A stretch of 64,000 nt of DNA from Paenibacillus sp. FSL R5-0341 (GTDB lineage Bacteria; Bacillota; Bacilli; Paenibacillales; Paenibacillaceae). Below are positions 1-8,517 of this stretch, piece by piece. The notes under the pieces were generated by a model. It saw only the letters and a program-made list of their open reading frames with translations, was not told the origin of the DNA and did no database searches. The DNA is taken from assembly GCF_037975235.1 (NCBI RefSeq), contig NZ_CP150241.1:5456001-5520000 (forward strand), given 5' to 3'. Position 1 is the first letter of the stretch; the number at the start of each line of letters is the position of its first letter. Both the position numbers and the translations under genes were made by a program.

Positions 1-33
1 GGCACTACTGGCCTGGGGAGGGTTCTAATTCAT

Positions 34-744
34 TTATTCGATCGACACTTTGGTGACGTGTTCCCACTGTCTTAACTTGGATACCAGGCCCACTGTTTTG
101 AAATCATGCGGTACCTGGACATGCAGCACAATCTCAATTTTCCGTTCAACCGATATCATCTCTGCATAAGCGAGATCCTGTTCATTCACGGTTATTTTAC
201 GAATTTTAATCTTCTCCTGCTCCATACATGACGACAGCTGTTCCAGGAAACCGGGTTCTGACAAGGTATGAAGTGTAACGACATGCAGTTTATTCCCTCG
301 TAAATATCTTAGCTCTAATTTGTTAAATACCCAGAGATTAAGCAGTACCAGAACGGTAGATACGATAGAGGCAAAGAAGAACCCAGCACCTGCTGCAAGC
401 CCAATGGCTGCAACAACCCAGATTGAAGCTGCCGTAGTCAGTCCAGTGATGGATTTTCCCGTGAAAAGAATTGTACCTGCTCCCAGGAATCCAACACCGG
501 TAATTACAGCTGTAGCCAGACGCGCTGGATCGATCCTTACATTTAATTCATTAGCAAAATCTTTAAAGCCATAAACAGACAACATCATAATCAGTGCAGA
601 GCCAAGACATACCAGAATATGGGTACGCAAACCAGCGGCATGATTGGACCGTTCCCGCTCTAGGCCTACCAGCCCTCCAAGCAGCATGGCCAGTAATAAT
701 CGTAATAAAATGTGCCACTCATCAATGAACCAGGGATCGCCCAA
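34..744 (-). CDS. MgtC/SapB family membrane protein
   Basis: Predicted polytopic membrane protein of the MgtC/SapB family, 236 aa. The first ~140 residues are hydrophobic with four to five spans and carry the family signature GGLVGLERE soon after the first span. The last ~90 residues are soluble and ACT-like. In proteobacteria the family is tied to Mg2+ limitation and membrane potential; its role in Gram-positives is unsettled. The frame opens with TTG (742-744) behind GGAGGA-type bases at 755-760, and no in-frame ATG fits the family N-terminus. It lies 33 nt downstream of the acetyltransferase gene and could be co-transcribed with it. Confidence 0.85.
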   Translation of the reverse strand: MGDPWFIDEWHILLRLLLAMLLGGLVGLERERSNHAAGLRTHILVCLGSALIMMLSVYGFKDFANELNVRIDPARLATAVITGVGFLGAGTILFTGKSITGLTTAASIWVVAAIGLAAGAGFFFASIVSTVLVLLNLWVFNKLELRYLRGNKLHVVTLHTLSEPGFLEQLSSCMEQEKIKIRKITVNEQDLAYAEMISVERKIEIVLHVQVPHDFKTVGLVSKLRQWEHVTKVSIE

Positions 745-777
745 AGTCGGTATTCCTCCTCAAAGTTGTTAATATGA

Positions 778-1242
778 TTAAAGTTTATTCTTGTGAAAAG
801 TCGTTAATTCCACTCCAGGTGCAATCTGTGTGACTTCCACGGGGTTAAAACCGAATTTGGTATACAGATTCACAGCGGGTTGATTCAGCGTTCCTGTGGA
901 GACGATATAACGTGGAAGATCCGCATGCTGTTCCAACACATACGTCATCAAAGATGCAGCAATTCCCTTGCGAAAGTGATCCGGGTGCACCATCATTCGT
1001 GTAATGGTCAGTGTGTTCTCCTCTTCCTCTACTACAGCGACAGCCCCGATAAGCTCTCCGTCATCAAGGATGCAACCGTAAAAGCTCTCCCCACAATCCC
1101 GAAGTGTCTCCATCGTATCCATCAAAGGAGGAATCTCCTGAAATCCGATGATTTCGGCTTCCAATCGATAAGCTATATGTTGAAGTCTCCATAACTGCCC
1201 CAACGTCTCCAGATCACTAAGTGACAATGGTTGAATGTTCAT
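778..1242 (-). CDS. GNAT family N-acetyltransferase
   Basis: Small GNAT-fold acetyltransferase, 154 aa, expected to move an acetyl group from acetyl-CoA to an unidentified amine. The acetyl-CoA loop region reads VHPDHFRKGIAASLM, followed by the typical NQPAVNLYTKFGF segment near the C-terminus. I start it at the ATG at 1240-1242, which has a GGGGGA ribosome site just upstream. A longer reading to 1329 would run through the gatB terminator hairpin (1286-1315) and is unlikely. Substrate unknown. Confidence 0.85.
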   Translation of the reverse strand: MNIQPLSLSDLETLGQLWRLQHIAYRLEAEIIGFQEIPPLMDTMETLRDCGESFYGCILDDGELIGAVAVVEEEENTLTITRMMVHPDHFRKGIAASLMTYVLEQHADLPRYIVSTGTLNQPAVNLYTKFGFNPVEVTQIAPGVELTTFHKNKL

Positions 1243-1283
1243 ATCCGTTCCCCCGTCCGAAATACATTTGTCTCCATAATAAC

Positions 1284-1315
1284 AAAAAGAGGCTGTCACA
1301 GGGACGAGCCTCTTT
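1284..1315 (-). terminator. Intrinsic terminator of gatCAB
   Basis: On the minus strand AAAGAGGCT and its complement AGCCTCTTT form a 9-bp stem around a 12-nt loop, followed by a U-run. It starts 22 nt after the gatB stop. Confidence 0.85.
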
Positions 1316-1337
1316 CTGTCCGGCCTCACCGGAAGGA

Positions 1338-2777
1338 TTAGCGGTTCAGTACATCTGCAAGCAGTTGGTTGGCAAGAGCTGGATTCGCCTTACCTTTACT
1401 TTCTTTCATAACCTGACCAACGAGGAAGCCAATGGCTTTCTGTTTACCAGCTTTATAGTCTTCCACCGATTGAGGATTATTCGCCACAACCTGCTCAACG
1501 ATCGCAAGAATGGCACCTTCATCACTAATCTGCACAAGCCCTTTCTCTTCAACGATCTGCTGTGGAAGCTTGCCGCTCTCCAGCATTTCCTTGAATACCG
1601 TTTTGGCGATTTTGCTGTTAATGGTACCCTTCTCCAGCAGTCCGATCATCTCACCCAAACCTTGGCCTGTCAGTGGAACCTGAGTCACCTCAAGATTGCT
1701 CGTATTCAGGTAACCCAGCAAGTCGCCCATGATCCAGTTGGATACGGATTTGGCATCCTGAGTGAATTTCAAGCTATCCTCAAAAAGATCAGCTATAGCC
1801 TTGGATGAAGTAATAACCTCTGCATCATAACTAGGTAATCCATAATCAGCCGTGTAACGCGCTTTACGCTCGTCTGGGAGTTCAGGTATCGTAGCCTTGA
1901 TCCGCTCTTTCCAGGCTGCATCAATATGCAGCTTCACGAGATCCGGGTCCGGGAAATAACGGTAGTCATGCGCCTGTTCCTTACCACGCATCGATAGTGT
2001 TTTTCCTTGCGCTTCGTCCCAGCGACGCGTCTCCTGAACTACTTCACCGCCATCATCCAGAATTTCAGCCTGACGATATTGTTCATATTCCAGACCACGC
2101 TGAACACCACGGAAGGAGTTCATGTTTTTCAGCTCGGCTCTTGTTCCCAGCTTCTCCTGTCCATGTGGACGCAAACTGATGTTGGCGTCACAGCGCAGTG
2201 AACCTTCTTCCATCTTCACGTCCGACACATCGCAGTACTGCATGATTGCACGCAATTTTTCGAGATACGCACGTGCCTCTTCCGGAGAAGAAATCTCAGG
2301 CTCGGATACAATCTCCACAAGTGGCGTACCAACACGGTTAAAGTCCACCAAAGAAGCGTATCCGCCATCGATATGCGTGAGCTTCCCTGCATCTTCTTCC
2401 AAGTGAAGACGCGTGATGCCGATTCGTTTCGTTTCACCATTCACTTCGATATCAATCCAGCCGTTCTCACCGATCGGTTGATCGAATTGCGAGATCTGAT
2501 AGGCTTTGGGTGAATCGGGGTAAAAGTAGTTTTTACGGTCAAACTTGCTGACATCAGCAATCGTACAATTCAGGGCCATCGCTGCCTTCATTGCGTAGTC
2601 TACGGCCTGACGATTCAGTACAGGCAGTACGCCCGGATGTCCGAGACAGACCGGGCAGGTATGCGTGTTGGGCGGAGCTCCAAAAGCTGTGGAGCAGCCA
2701 CAGAAAATTTTGGAGTTCGTATGCAACTCCACGTGGACTTCAAGTCCAACGACCGTTTCATATTTAGATGCGGACAT
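1338..2777 (-). CDS. gatB: Asp-tRNA(Asn)/Glu-tRNA(Gln) amidotransferase subunit GatB
   Basis: Subunit B of the GatCAB transamidosome, which converts misacylated Glu-tRNA(Gln) and Asp-tRNA(Asn) to the amidated forms in bacteria lacking the matching synthetases. At 479 aa it has the family length. It opens with YETVVGLEVHVEL, keeps the C-rich zinc segment (CGC..CPVCLGHPG) and KNYFYPDSPKAYQISQ of the kinase-like cradle, and ends with the YqeY-like tail (QVMKESKGKANP). It is last in gatC-gatA-gatB, 26 nt after gatA, and is followed by a terminator. Confidence 0.97.
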   Translation of the reverse strand: MSASKYETVVGLEVHVELHTNSKIFCGCSTAFGAPPNTHTCPVCLGHPGVLPVLNRQAVDYAMKAAMALNCTIADVSKFDRKNYFYPDSPKAYQISQFDQPIGENGWIDIEVNGETKRIGITRLHLEEDAGKLTHIDGGYASLVDFNRVGTPLVEIVSEPEISSPEEARAYLEKLRAIMQYCDVSDVKMEEGSLRCDANISLRPHGQEKLGTRAELKNMNSFRGVQRGLEYEQYRQAEILDDGGEVVQETRRWDEAQGKTLSMRGKEQAHDYRYFPDPDLVKLHIDAAWKERIKATIPELPDERKARYTADYGLPSYDAEVITSSKAIADLFEDSLKFTQDAKSVSNWIMGDLLGYLNTSNLEVTQVPLTGQGLGEMIGLLEKGTINSKIAKTVFKEMLESGKLPQQIVEEKGLVQISDEGAILAIVEQVVANNPQSVEDYKAGKQKAIGFLVGQVMKESKGKANPALANQLLADVLNR

Positions 2778-2803
2778 TTCTATATTCCTCCGTTCCGGGC
2801 AGT

Positions 2804-4261
2804 CTACAGCTGCGGACGCTGCTTATGGAATTCTGTATTTTGTTCAAATGCATGCGCTACACGCAATACCGTTGTTTCATCAAAGGCTTTACCGATAATC
2901 TGCAGGCCGACAGGCAATCCATCCGAGAATCCACATGGAATGCTAACAGCAGGTACACCAGCAAGGTTAACCGGAATCGTCAAAATATCGTTCAGATACA
3001 TCGTAAGTGGATCATCCACCTGTGAACCCAGTTTGAACGCCGTAGTTGGCGCAGTTGGTCCAATAATCACATCATATTTGGCAAATACATTGTCGAAATC
3101 CTGTTTGATCAATGTACGTACTTTCTGTGCTTTCAGATAATAAGCATCATAGTAACCCGAGCTGAGTGCATACGTTCCGAGCATGATGCGGCGTTTCACT
3201 TCTGGACCAAAGCCTTGGCTGCGGGACTGATGATACAGATCCAGCAAGTTATCCGGATTGTCAGCACGCACGCCATAACGCACGCCATCAAATCTAGCCA
3301 AGTTGGAAGAAGCCTCTGAAGATGCAAGCAGGTAATACGTAGCCACCGCATATTCGGTATGCGGAAGCGACACTTCTTCCCATGTTGCCCCGAGTCCTTC
3401 GAGAACTTTCAATGCAGACAGAACCGTCTCTTTCACTTGTGGGTCTACGCCTTCACCAATGTATTCCTTCGGAACAGCAATGCGAAGCCCTTTGACATCA
3501 CCTGTGAGTCCGCTCAAATAATCCGGAATCTCTACTTTTGCAGATGTCGAATCTTTGGCGTCATAACCAGCAATGGCTTGCAGTACATAGGCAGAATCTT
3601 CAACATTTTTCGTCAAAGGTCCAATCTGATCCAAGGATGAGGCAAATGCTACCAATCCAAAGCGGGAAACAAGTCCGTACGTCGGCTTCAATCCAACAAC
3701 ACCACAATACGAAGCAGGCTGTCTGATGGAGCCACCTGTGTCTGATCCGAGCGTGAAGTATGCTTCTCCCGCAGCCACAGCTGCTGCCGAACCACCGCTG
3801 GAGCCTCCTGGAACACGATCAAGTGCCCATGGATTACGTACAGGGGAGAAACTTGAATTCTCATTGGAGCCGCCCATGGCGAATTCGTCCATGTTGAGTT
3901 TACCGATAGTTACGGTGTCCGCAGCTTTCAATTTCTCGACAACTGTCGCATCATACACCGGGTCGAAATTGCGAAGAAACTGGCTACCGCACGTCGTGCG
4001 CAGTCCATTCGTAACGATGTTATCCTTAATACCGACAGGAAGGCCGAAAAGCAAACCTTTCTCCTCGCCGCTCACCAGACGATCATCCAGTTGACGTGCA
4101 CGAGCGCGTGCTTGTTCTTCATCCAGTGCCAAATACGCCTTAACCTTATCGTCATGCGCGCCAATGTTCTGATACGCCTGATCCACCAGATCGCTGACCG
4201 ACAGCTCTTTGGCATGCAGCTTGTTATGTAACTCAGGCAACGATTGTTCAAATAAACTCAC
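2804..4261 (-). CDS. gatA: Asp-tRNA(Asn)/Glu-tRNA(Gln) amidotransferase subunit GatA
   Basis: Glutaminase subunit of GatCAB: it hydrolyses glutamine and passes ammonia to GatB. It is an amidase-signature protein of 485 aa with the Ser-cisSer-Lys triad visible as K79 (GIKDN), S154 (PGGSSGGS) and S178 (SDTGGSIRQP), the same numbering as characterised Gram-positive GatA. Middle gene of the gatCAB operon, 27 nt downstream of gatC. Confidence 0.97.
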   Translation of the reverse strand: MSLFEQSLPELHNKLHAKELSVSDLVDQAYQNIGAHDDKVKAYLALDEEQARARARQLDDRLVSGEEKGLLFGLPVGIKDNIVTNGLRTTCGSQFLRNFDPVYDATVVEKLKAADTVTIGKLNMDEFAMGGSNENSSFSPVRNPWALDRVPGGSSGGSAAAVAAGEAYFTLGSDTGGSIRQPASYCGVVGLKPTYGLVSRFGLVAFASSLDQIGPLTKNVEDSAYVLQAIAGYDAKDSTSAKVEIPDYLSGLTGDVKGLRIAVPKEYIGEGVDPQVKETVLSALKVLEGLGATWEEVSLPHTEYAVATYYLLASSEASSNLARFDGVRYGVRADNPDNLLDLYHQSRSQGFGPEVKRRIMLGTYALSSGYYDAYYLKAQKVRTLIKQDFDNVFAKYDVIIGPTAPTTAFKLGSQVDDPLTMYLNDILTIPVNLAGVPAVSIPCGFSDGLPVGLQIIGKAFDETTVLRVAHAFEQNTEFHKQRPQL

Positions 4262-4288
4262 AGTGTTTGTCCTCCTTCCGGTTATCCG

Positions 4289-4576
4289 TTATTCCATTAC
4301 TGCAGGCACTTTAAACTGCCCATCTTCTTCTTCCGGTGCATTGCGCATCACCTGTTCAATGGACAGGCTTTCTTTGGTCTCATCATCACGCATGACATTG
4401 CTTACGTGCAGAACGTGAGTGGTGGGCTCGATGTCTTCTGTATCCAGCTCATTCAGCTTTTCTGCATATTTTAAAATCGCGTTCAGCTGACCTGTCAGGG
4501 TCTGTTCTTCTTCAGCAGTCAAGTTGAGCCGGGCCAGCTTGGCCACATGCTGAACGTCATTATTCGAAATACTCAT
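4289..4576 (-). CDS. gatC: Asp-tRNA(Asn)/Glu-tRNA(Gln) amidotransferase subunit GatC
   Basis: Small scaffolding subunit that wraps the GatA-GatB interface; 95 aa, normal length. Typical features are VQHVAKLARLNLTAEEE at the N-terminus, then LDTEDIEPTTHV and MRDDE. First gene of the operon, with a strong AAGGAGG site 9 nt before ATG (4574-4576). It follows a near-consensus sigma-A promoter at 4669-4697, leaving an ~85-nt leader. Confidence 0.96.
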   Translation of the reverse strand: MSISNNDVQHVAKLARLNLTAEEEQTLTGQLNAILKYAEKLNELDTEDIEPTTHVLHVSNVMRDDETKESLSIEQVMRNAPEEEDGQFKVPAVME

Positions 4577-4668
4577 TAGCGGATGCCTCCTTCATTCGGT
4601 CTGATTCCCGCAACGACCTGAAACGAATCGCTCGTTTAACGGGCTAAAGTCTCAAGATAACTTTTTTC

Positions 4669-4697
4669 ATTATAGGTGAGATAGTTCGACAATTCAA
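4669..4697 (-). promoter_or_regulatory. Sigma-A promoter of gatCAB
   Basis: Minus-strand TTGAAT (4692-4697), 17-nt spacer, TATAAT (4669-4674): one mismatch-level deviation in the -35 and a perfect -10. It lies ~93 nt before gatC with nothing coding between. Confidence 0.85.
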
Positions 4698-4747
4698 TGC
4701 AAATGACCTGACTGACTTCCGGGAAGCTAAAAACGAACTTATAAAAT

Positions 4748-4775
4748 AAAAAAGAGCCGGCATCAGCCGACTCTT
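4748..4775 (-). terminator. Intrinsic terminator after the IDEAL-like gene
   Basis: Minus-strand stem AAGAGTCGGC/GCCGGCTCTT with a 4-nt loop and a run of six or more U residues, directly after the stop of the 4782-5165 gene. Confidence 0.85.
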
Positions 4776-4781
4776 AAAATT

Positions 4782-5165
4782 CTAAATCCATGCACGCAGA
4801 TTAACCTGCTTTATAAAATCCGCCTGTGACATAACATCGTTCGCGGTTTCCTCTTCCTCTTCCACAGCTTGAAAATCTCCGTTCATCAGATGATGAAACA
4901 GCTTCTCATTGTGTGTCGCAAGGGCGTAATCTATCAACGCTTCTCGCTCGACCCGCTCAGCTTCCTGCTTCAGCAGAACCTCTTCCAGATCGACGTCGCC
5001 GGATGGAACAAAAAAGTTCCGGTTCACCTGCGGCACTCGAAGCACGTAATCGAACGCATTGTCCGGATTCCGGTCATAAGCGATGATGAAACCATATTCC
5101 CCCACAGGAAGATTCTGCTCAAACGCATCCGCGACGATGACAACCTTCTCTCCTAATCGCAGCAT
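4782..5165 (-). CDS. Conserved hypothetical protein with IDEAL-like C-terminal segment
   Basis: 127 aa, cytoplasmic, no signal or membrane span. The N-terminal half (residues ~1-55) is a small beta-rich region containing GEKVVIVAD and GEYGFIIAYDRNPDNAFDYV. Residues ~70-95 (EALIDYALATHNEKLFHHLM) resemble the short IDEAL motif of Bacillus YpiB-type proteins. A Glu-rich tract (VEEEEET) follows. I do not know a function. It is monocistronic with its own terminator, and AGGAGG precedes the ATG. The IDEAL match is by eye and moderate. Confidence 0.75.
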   Translation of the reverse strand: MLRLGEKVVIVADAFEQNLPVGEYGFIIAYDRNPDNAFDYVLRVPQVNRNFFVPSGDVDLEEVLLKQEAERVEREALIDYALATHNEKLFHHLMNGDFQAVEEEEETANDVMSQADFIKQVNLRAWI

Positions 5166-5369
5166 CGTCTAACCTCCTGGTAGTCTATCTTAATATTTAT
5201 TTGTATAGTCTACTAGAAAAGAATAGCGATGTCTAGGAATACTAGAATTAAACAACATATTTGTGCAAAATCTTTTTTTCCATTTTTAAAATGATGCTAT
5301 TTCTGATTTCGTGCACCTGGCTTGTGCTAGTTAATACGACAGGCTCTGCAAGAAACGCTCAATGTGATC

Positions 5370-5402
5370 AAAAAAAAAATTAAACCCGACAATTTCCCGG
5401 GC
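5370..5402 (-). terminator. Probable terminator after the 88-aa ORF
   Basis: Minus-strand CCCGG/TCGGG stem of five pairs including one G-U, 7-nt loop, then a long U-rich run. It begins immediately after the stop at 5405. The stem is weak but the U-tract is strong. Confidence 0.55.
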
Positions 5403-5404
5403 AA

Positions 5405-5671
5405 TCAGACTTCATTCCGGTAATCTTGCAGCTTGTCGAACCACGGTTGGTTACGGGCTCCGTTTCGTAATACACGACTCGTCCATATATTCTGCTGAGA
5501 CTTCATCCCTTCACTGGTCACGCTAGGGTTATGTATTGAGGCTCGCTCAGTACCTTTTTCTCTTTTTCCACTTTCTATGATGCGACGGTTTTCTTCAATA
5601 ATCGGATACTCGACACGCTGTCCCAACAGAATAACTCTTGTTTTCTCCACTTTGATATTCCCCGCTCTCAT
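5405..5671 (-). CDS. Small hypothetical protein (88 aa or shorter)
   Basis: Basic, polar protein with no recognisable domain or signal; residues ~10-30 read RVILLGQRVEYPIIEENRR. The ATG at 5669-5671 lacks a good ribosome site. An in-frame GTG at codon 8 is preceded by GCGGGG with a 9-nt spacer and may be the real start (81 aa). The hairpin plus U-run directly after the stop supports a real transcript, but I recognise no family. Confidence 0.45.
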   Translation of the reverse strand: MRAGNIKVEKTRVILLGQRVEYPIIEENRRIIESGKREKGTERASIHNPSVTSEGMKSQQNIWTSRVLRNGARNQPWFDKLQDYRNEV

Positions 5672-5989
5672 GATCTACTATTTCTTAAATTTATTATTTC
5701 TAAATCAATCTGTACTTGCTGATAACTTGCTTTTGTCTCAAACTGGCTTGTGATGAAGCATATTATGCATCTCTATGTAGGGTAAAACAGGCTGATTCTG
5801 TGATAAAAAGGGGCTGAAAACAAAAAAAGAACGCAAACCGGGTATAGACCACAGTCTGCGTGCTTCGCAAGGTTGGGTGTTTCTTGGTAATGCTTCAGTT
5901 AGATGATGCCTTAACGCTTGTAACAACTAATTGCTATTCTAATGAAAAAGTTGTCACTTGTCCAGACTTTCTTCACATATCATGTCGGA
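5672..5989. other. 318-nt intergenic region
   Basis: No convincing gene. It holds a possible terminator of the MBL/thioredoxin/DedA operon at 5822-5861 and presumably the promoter of the 88-aa ORF; I could not define that promoter. Confidence 0.6.
5822..5861 (-). terminator. Possible terminator downstream of the MBL gene
   Basis: Minus-strand ACGCAGAC/GTTTGCGT imperfect stem with a large loop, followed by a run of seven U residues, ~130 nt past the MBL stop. Confidence 0.45.
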
Positions 5990-6622
5990 TTATCTTGCGG
6001 ACACGTAAGGATTGTTCTGTTTCTCATAACCAATGGTCGTTTTGGGACCATGACCTGGATATACTTTCACTTCATCAGCAAAGGTGTAAAGCTTGTTCTG
6101 GATGGAATCAATCAGATCCCGTTCACGCCCTCCTGTCAGGTCTGTTCTGCCCACACCCATGCGGAACAGCACATCACCGGCAAACAGGTCGTTATCACAA
6201 AGCAAACTTACACTGCCTGGTGAATGGCCAGGTGTATGGAACACTTTAAACGTATGTCCAATCAGATTCAGCTTCTGCCCTTCGTCCATGGCATATTCAG
6301 CAGGATCTGTCGAAAGCGGTGGTGTCGCCTGTGGCCAATTCAAAGATCCATTTAATTTCGGGGTTGTAAGCCAGTCACTCTCCAAATCATGAAGATAAAC
6401 GGGACACCCCTTCAATTTACGGATCTCATCTACCCCACCCATATGATCAAAGTGAGCATGAGTGAGGAGAATGGCTTCGATCTCCAAGTCTTGGATCGCT
6501 TTAAGCAGCGGCCCCGGATTCATGCCCGGATCAATAATGACGGCTTTACCCGGATCTTCTCCTTGTAAGAGATACGCATTGGTTTGAAGTGGGCCTAATG
6601 AAAACGTACGAATGTTAAGCAT
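5990..6622 (-). CDS. MBL-fold metallo-hydrolase (glyoxalase II-like)
   Basis: 210-aa metallo-beta-lactamase-fold hydrolase close to the YqgX/GloB-like family of Firmicutes. Zinc ligands are visible in THAHFDHMGG (residues ~54-63), in the later TPGHSPGS histidine, in FAGDVLF and in the terminal YPGHGP. Such proteins hydrolyse thioesters or related small substrates; the true substrate cannot be told. Third gene of a DedA-thioredoxin-MBL operon, 6 nt after the previous stop. Confidence 0.9.
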   Translation of the reverse strand: MLNIRTFSLGPLQTNAYLLQGEDPGKAVIIDPGMNPGPLLKAIQDLEIEAILLTHAHFDHMGGVDEIRKLKGCPVYLHDLESDWLTTPKLNGSLNWPQATPPLSTDPAEYAMDEGQKLNLIGHTFKVFHTPGHSPGSVSLLCDNDLFAGDVLFRMGVGRTDLTGGRERDLIDSIQNKLYTFADEVKVYPGHGPKTTIGYEKQNNPYVSAR

Positions 6623-6628
6623 ATCGGC

Positions 6629-7198
6629 TTAGTAACCCGAAATCAGTTCACGCAGCTCACGGATAATGGCCGCATGTGACTCCGTTCCTTCCCCATAACG
6701 TTTGCCAATCTCTTGACGTGCTACAGCCAAATTTTCTTGATAATCTGCTGCTTCACGATCCGGATTAAGGCGTTTGAATTCAATCATAACTTCCTGTACA
6801 TGCTGCGGACGAGGTCCCCACTGACCCAATACATGACCACCTGTATCTGCAAAAATAACGACTGGCACGGAACGGCCACCCATCGTCAGGAACTCATCCA
6901 TCACTTCAGGATGGTTCTCCATAATCAGAACCTCTGTTGGGATTCCTGAGATTTCAAGCGCCTGGAACACAACCGGAATATTACGGACAACATCTCCGCA
7001 CCAGTCCGCAGCCAGAATTAACACACGCAGATCATCGCGATGGTTCAGGCTCTCAAAGAACTCACGATCCTCTTCGTTCGACCAAGTAAAGCTATCATAG
7101 TTAGCCTGGAATTCACTTTGGTTCTTGGTCATACTCTCGATAAAATCTTTCGGTGGCAGACCTTTACCGAATTTGTGAGACAAGTTGGGTTTACCCAT
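6629..7198 (-). CDS. Thioredoxin-like protein lacking the CXXC motif
   Basis: 189-aa thioredoxin-fold protein of the type annotated Thioredoxin_9. The active-site loop is LAADWCGDVVRNIP, so the first Cys is kept and the second is replaced; the fold's cis-Pro loop is present (GGRSVPVVIF). It cannot make the normal internal disulfide, so a monothiol or non-redox role is likely. It sits 2 nt downstream of dedA and 6 nt upstream of the MBL gene. Confidence 0.85.
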   Translation of the reverse strand: MGKPNLSHKFGKGLPPKDFIESMTKNQSEFQANYDSFTWSNEEDREFFESLNHRDDLRVLILAADWCGDVVRNIPVVFQALEISGIPTEVLIMENHPEVMDEFLTMGGRSVPVVIFADTGGHVLGQWGPRPQHVQEVMIEFKRLNPDREAADYQENLAVARQEIGKRYGEGTESHAAIIRELRELISGY

Positions 7199-7200
7199 GA

Positions 7201-7815
7201 CTAGACACTTCCTTTCTTTTTACGAGCATTCATCCATTTAATAAGTACATAAACGATCATAAGGGCGAGAGCGACAAGCAAAATCGGCATAACATATGGT
7301 GCCGCTTTCTCATCAATATGCTTCCATTGATCTCCAAGAATCATCCCTAAATATATAAACAATGCAGTCCAAGGTATAACAGCGAGTGTAGTAAGCAAGA
7401 TGAATTTGCCTGCGTGCATTTTCGTGATGCCAGCCGGGATGGAGATTGCATGCCTTACCACCGGAACAAAACGCGCCGTGAAAATGACACCTGTACCATA
7501 CTTGCGGAACCACTCTTCGGAATGGTCGATGTGTTTTTTCTGGATGAGTATGTATTTACCGTAGCGTTCAAGCACAGGTCTGCCGCCATAACGGCCAATC
7601 CAGTAAATAAATAATTGGGCAATCACACCGCCGATTGTTCCGAAAATCATAGCACCGAAAAAGTTGATATTACCTTGTGAAACGAGAAAACCTCCATACG
7701 CCAGCACAATTTCGCTCGGGATGACTTCCATCATTAATCCAAGCATGATTCCAAAGTAACCAAGACTTTGAATCCAATCGAACAATTGGCCGACAAGGTT
7801 ATGAATAAAGTCCAT
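7201..7815 (-). CDS. DedA family membrane protein
   Basis: 204-aa integral membrane protein of the DedA/VTT family. It has an N-terminal half-span, the ARFVPVVRHAISIPAG motif (residues ~112-127) with the conserved arginines, a cluster of C-terminal spans and a basic tail. Family members act in membrane homeostasis, several as phospholipid flippases (undecaprenyl phosphate or phosphatidylethanolamine). First gene of the three-gene operon; ATG at 7813-7815. Confidence 0.92.
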   Translation of the reverse strand: MDFIHNLVGQLFDWIQSLGYFGIMLGLMMEVIPSEIVLAYGGFLVSQGNINFFGAMIFGTIGGVIAQLFIYWIGRYGGRPVLERYGKYILIQKKHIDHSEEWFRKYGTGVIFTARFVPVVRHAISIPAGITKMHAGKFILLTTLAVIPWTALFIYLGMILGDQWKHIDEKAAPYVMPILLVALALMIVYVLIKWMNARKKKGSV

Positions 7816-7876
7816 CTCAACCCTCTTTCTCCATCCTGATTGGCGGTGCCCCTCCGCACCATGGATGTTCGTCCCT

Positions 7877-7885
7877 ATTTTATCA
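7877..7885 (-). promoter_or_regulatory. Possible extended -10 promoter of the dedA operon
   Basis: Minus-strand TGATAAAAT ~60 nt before the dedA ATG. No good -35 hexamer is visible at 16-18 nt, so this is a tentative extended -10 site. Confidence 0.35.
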
Positions 7886-7975
7886 CAGGGCTGTGGACGT
7901 TGCTACTTCACTAGGTTGGGGTAGTGTCCCGTTCGCAGCGGTTCGCATATGGTATGGGGAGAGGAGCGTGAGAAG

Positions 7976-8323
7976 ATGTCACACAAGTCAATACCCGGTT
8001 CTCCACCGGTCAAACATAAGCAATCCGGTCAAAACCTTCCTTCAGCCAGAGGGATTCGCAGGGCATGCAGCAAGGAATTGTATCGTACAGCCAAAAGGCT
8101 AAAAGTGTATGTCTCCCCAGAACGGATGAAGCAGGCGGAAGAATGTTATTACGGTAAGGTGATTACGAATCTGCTCTGGATCGGGGAGAATCGCGATAAC
8201 CGCAAAAAATTATGTGAGTGGTGGAACACGGATGTCAGTGCAGAGATTGCCGTACTGTGGGAAGTGGATGTTGAACCATTAAAAGAGGCGTTTCAGCATG
8301 CATTTGGCGGGTACCGCCTTTAG
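7976..8323 (+). CDS. Conserved hypothetical protein, 115 aa
   Basis: Soluble, basic protein without a recognised domain. The body from about residue 27 (RGIRRACSKELYRTAKRLKVYVSPERM) to the end is helical and includes KVITNLLWIGENRDNRKKLCEWW. Start chosen at ATG 7976 because GAGGAGCGTGAGAAG precedes it; the upstream frame to 7949 lacks a ribosome site. Divergent from dedA. Function unknown; I have seen similar proteins only as unannotated Paenibacillus genes. Confidence 0.75.
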   Translation: MSHKSIPGSPPVKHKQSGQNLPSARGIRRACSKELYRTAKRLKVYVSPERMKQAEECYYGKVITNLLWIGENRDNRKKLCEWWNTDVSAEIAVLWEVDVEPLKEAFQHAFGGYRL

Positions 8324-8517
8324 TAGGAATGGGGGAATGAAAAGCTTCCCTCTGGGTGGAATTCAGGGTCCTCCTCTGGCTTACGGTTGGAGCAGAGCAT
8401 GGAGCCAACCACTCCAGGGAGCAATGAGCACCACGGTGGGTATTAGCACCACAGGGAGTATGAACATAAACACCGAGTAATTGGTGATGATTAATCCCCA
8501 CGAGCGGTAACGAATCT

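Noticed and set aside
1243..1329. N-terminal extension of the GNAT protein
   Set aside because: It reads through the gatB terminator hairpin and its protein sequence is unlike the family; the ATG at 1242 has a good ribosome site.
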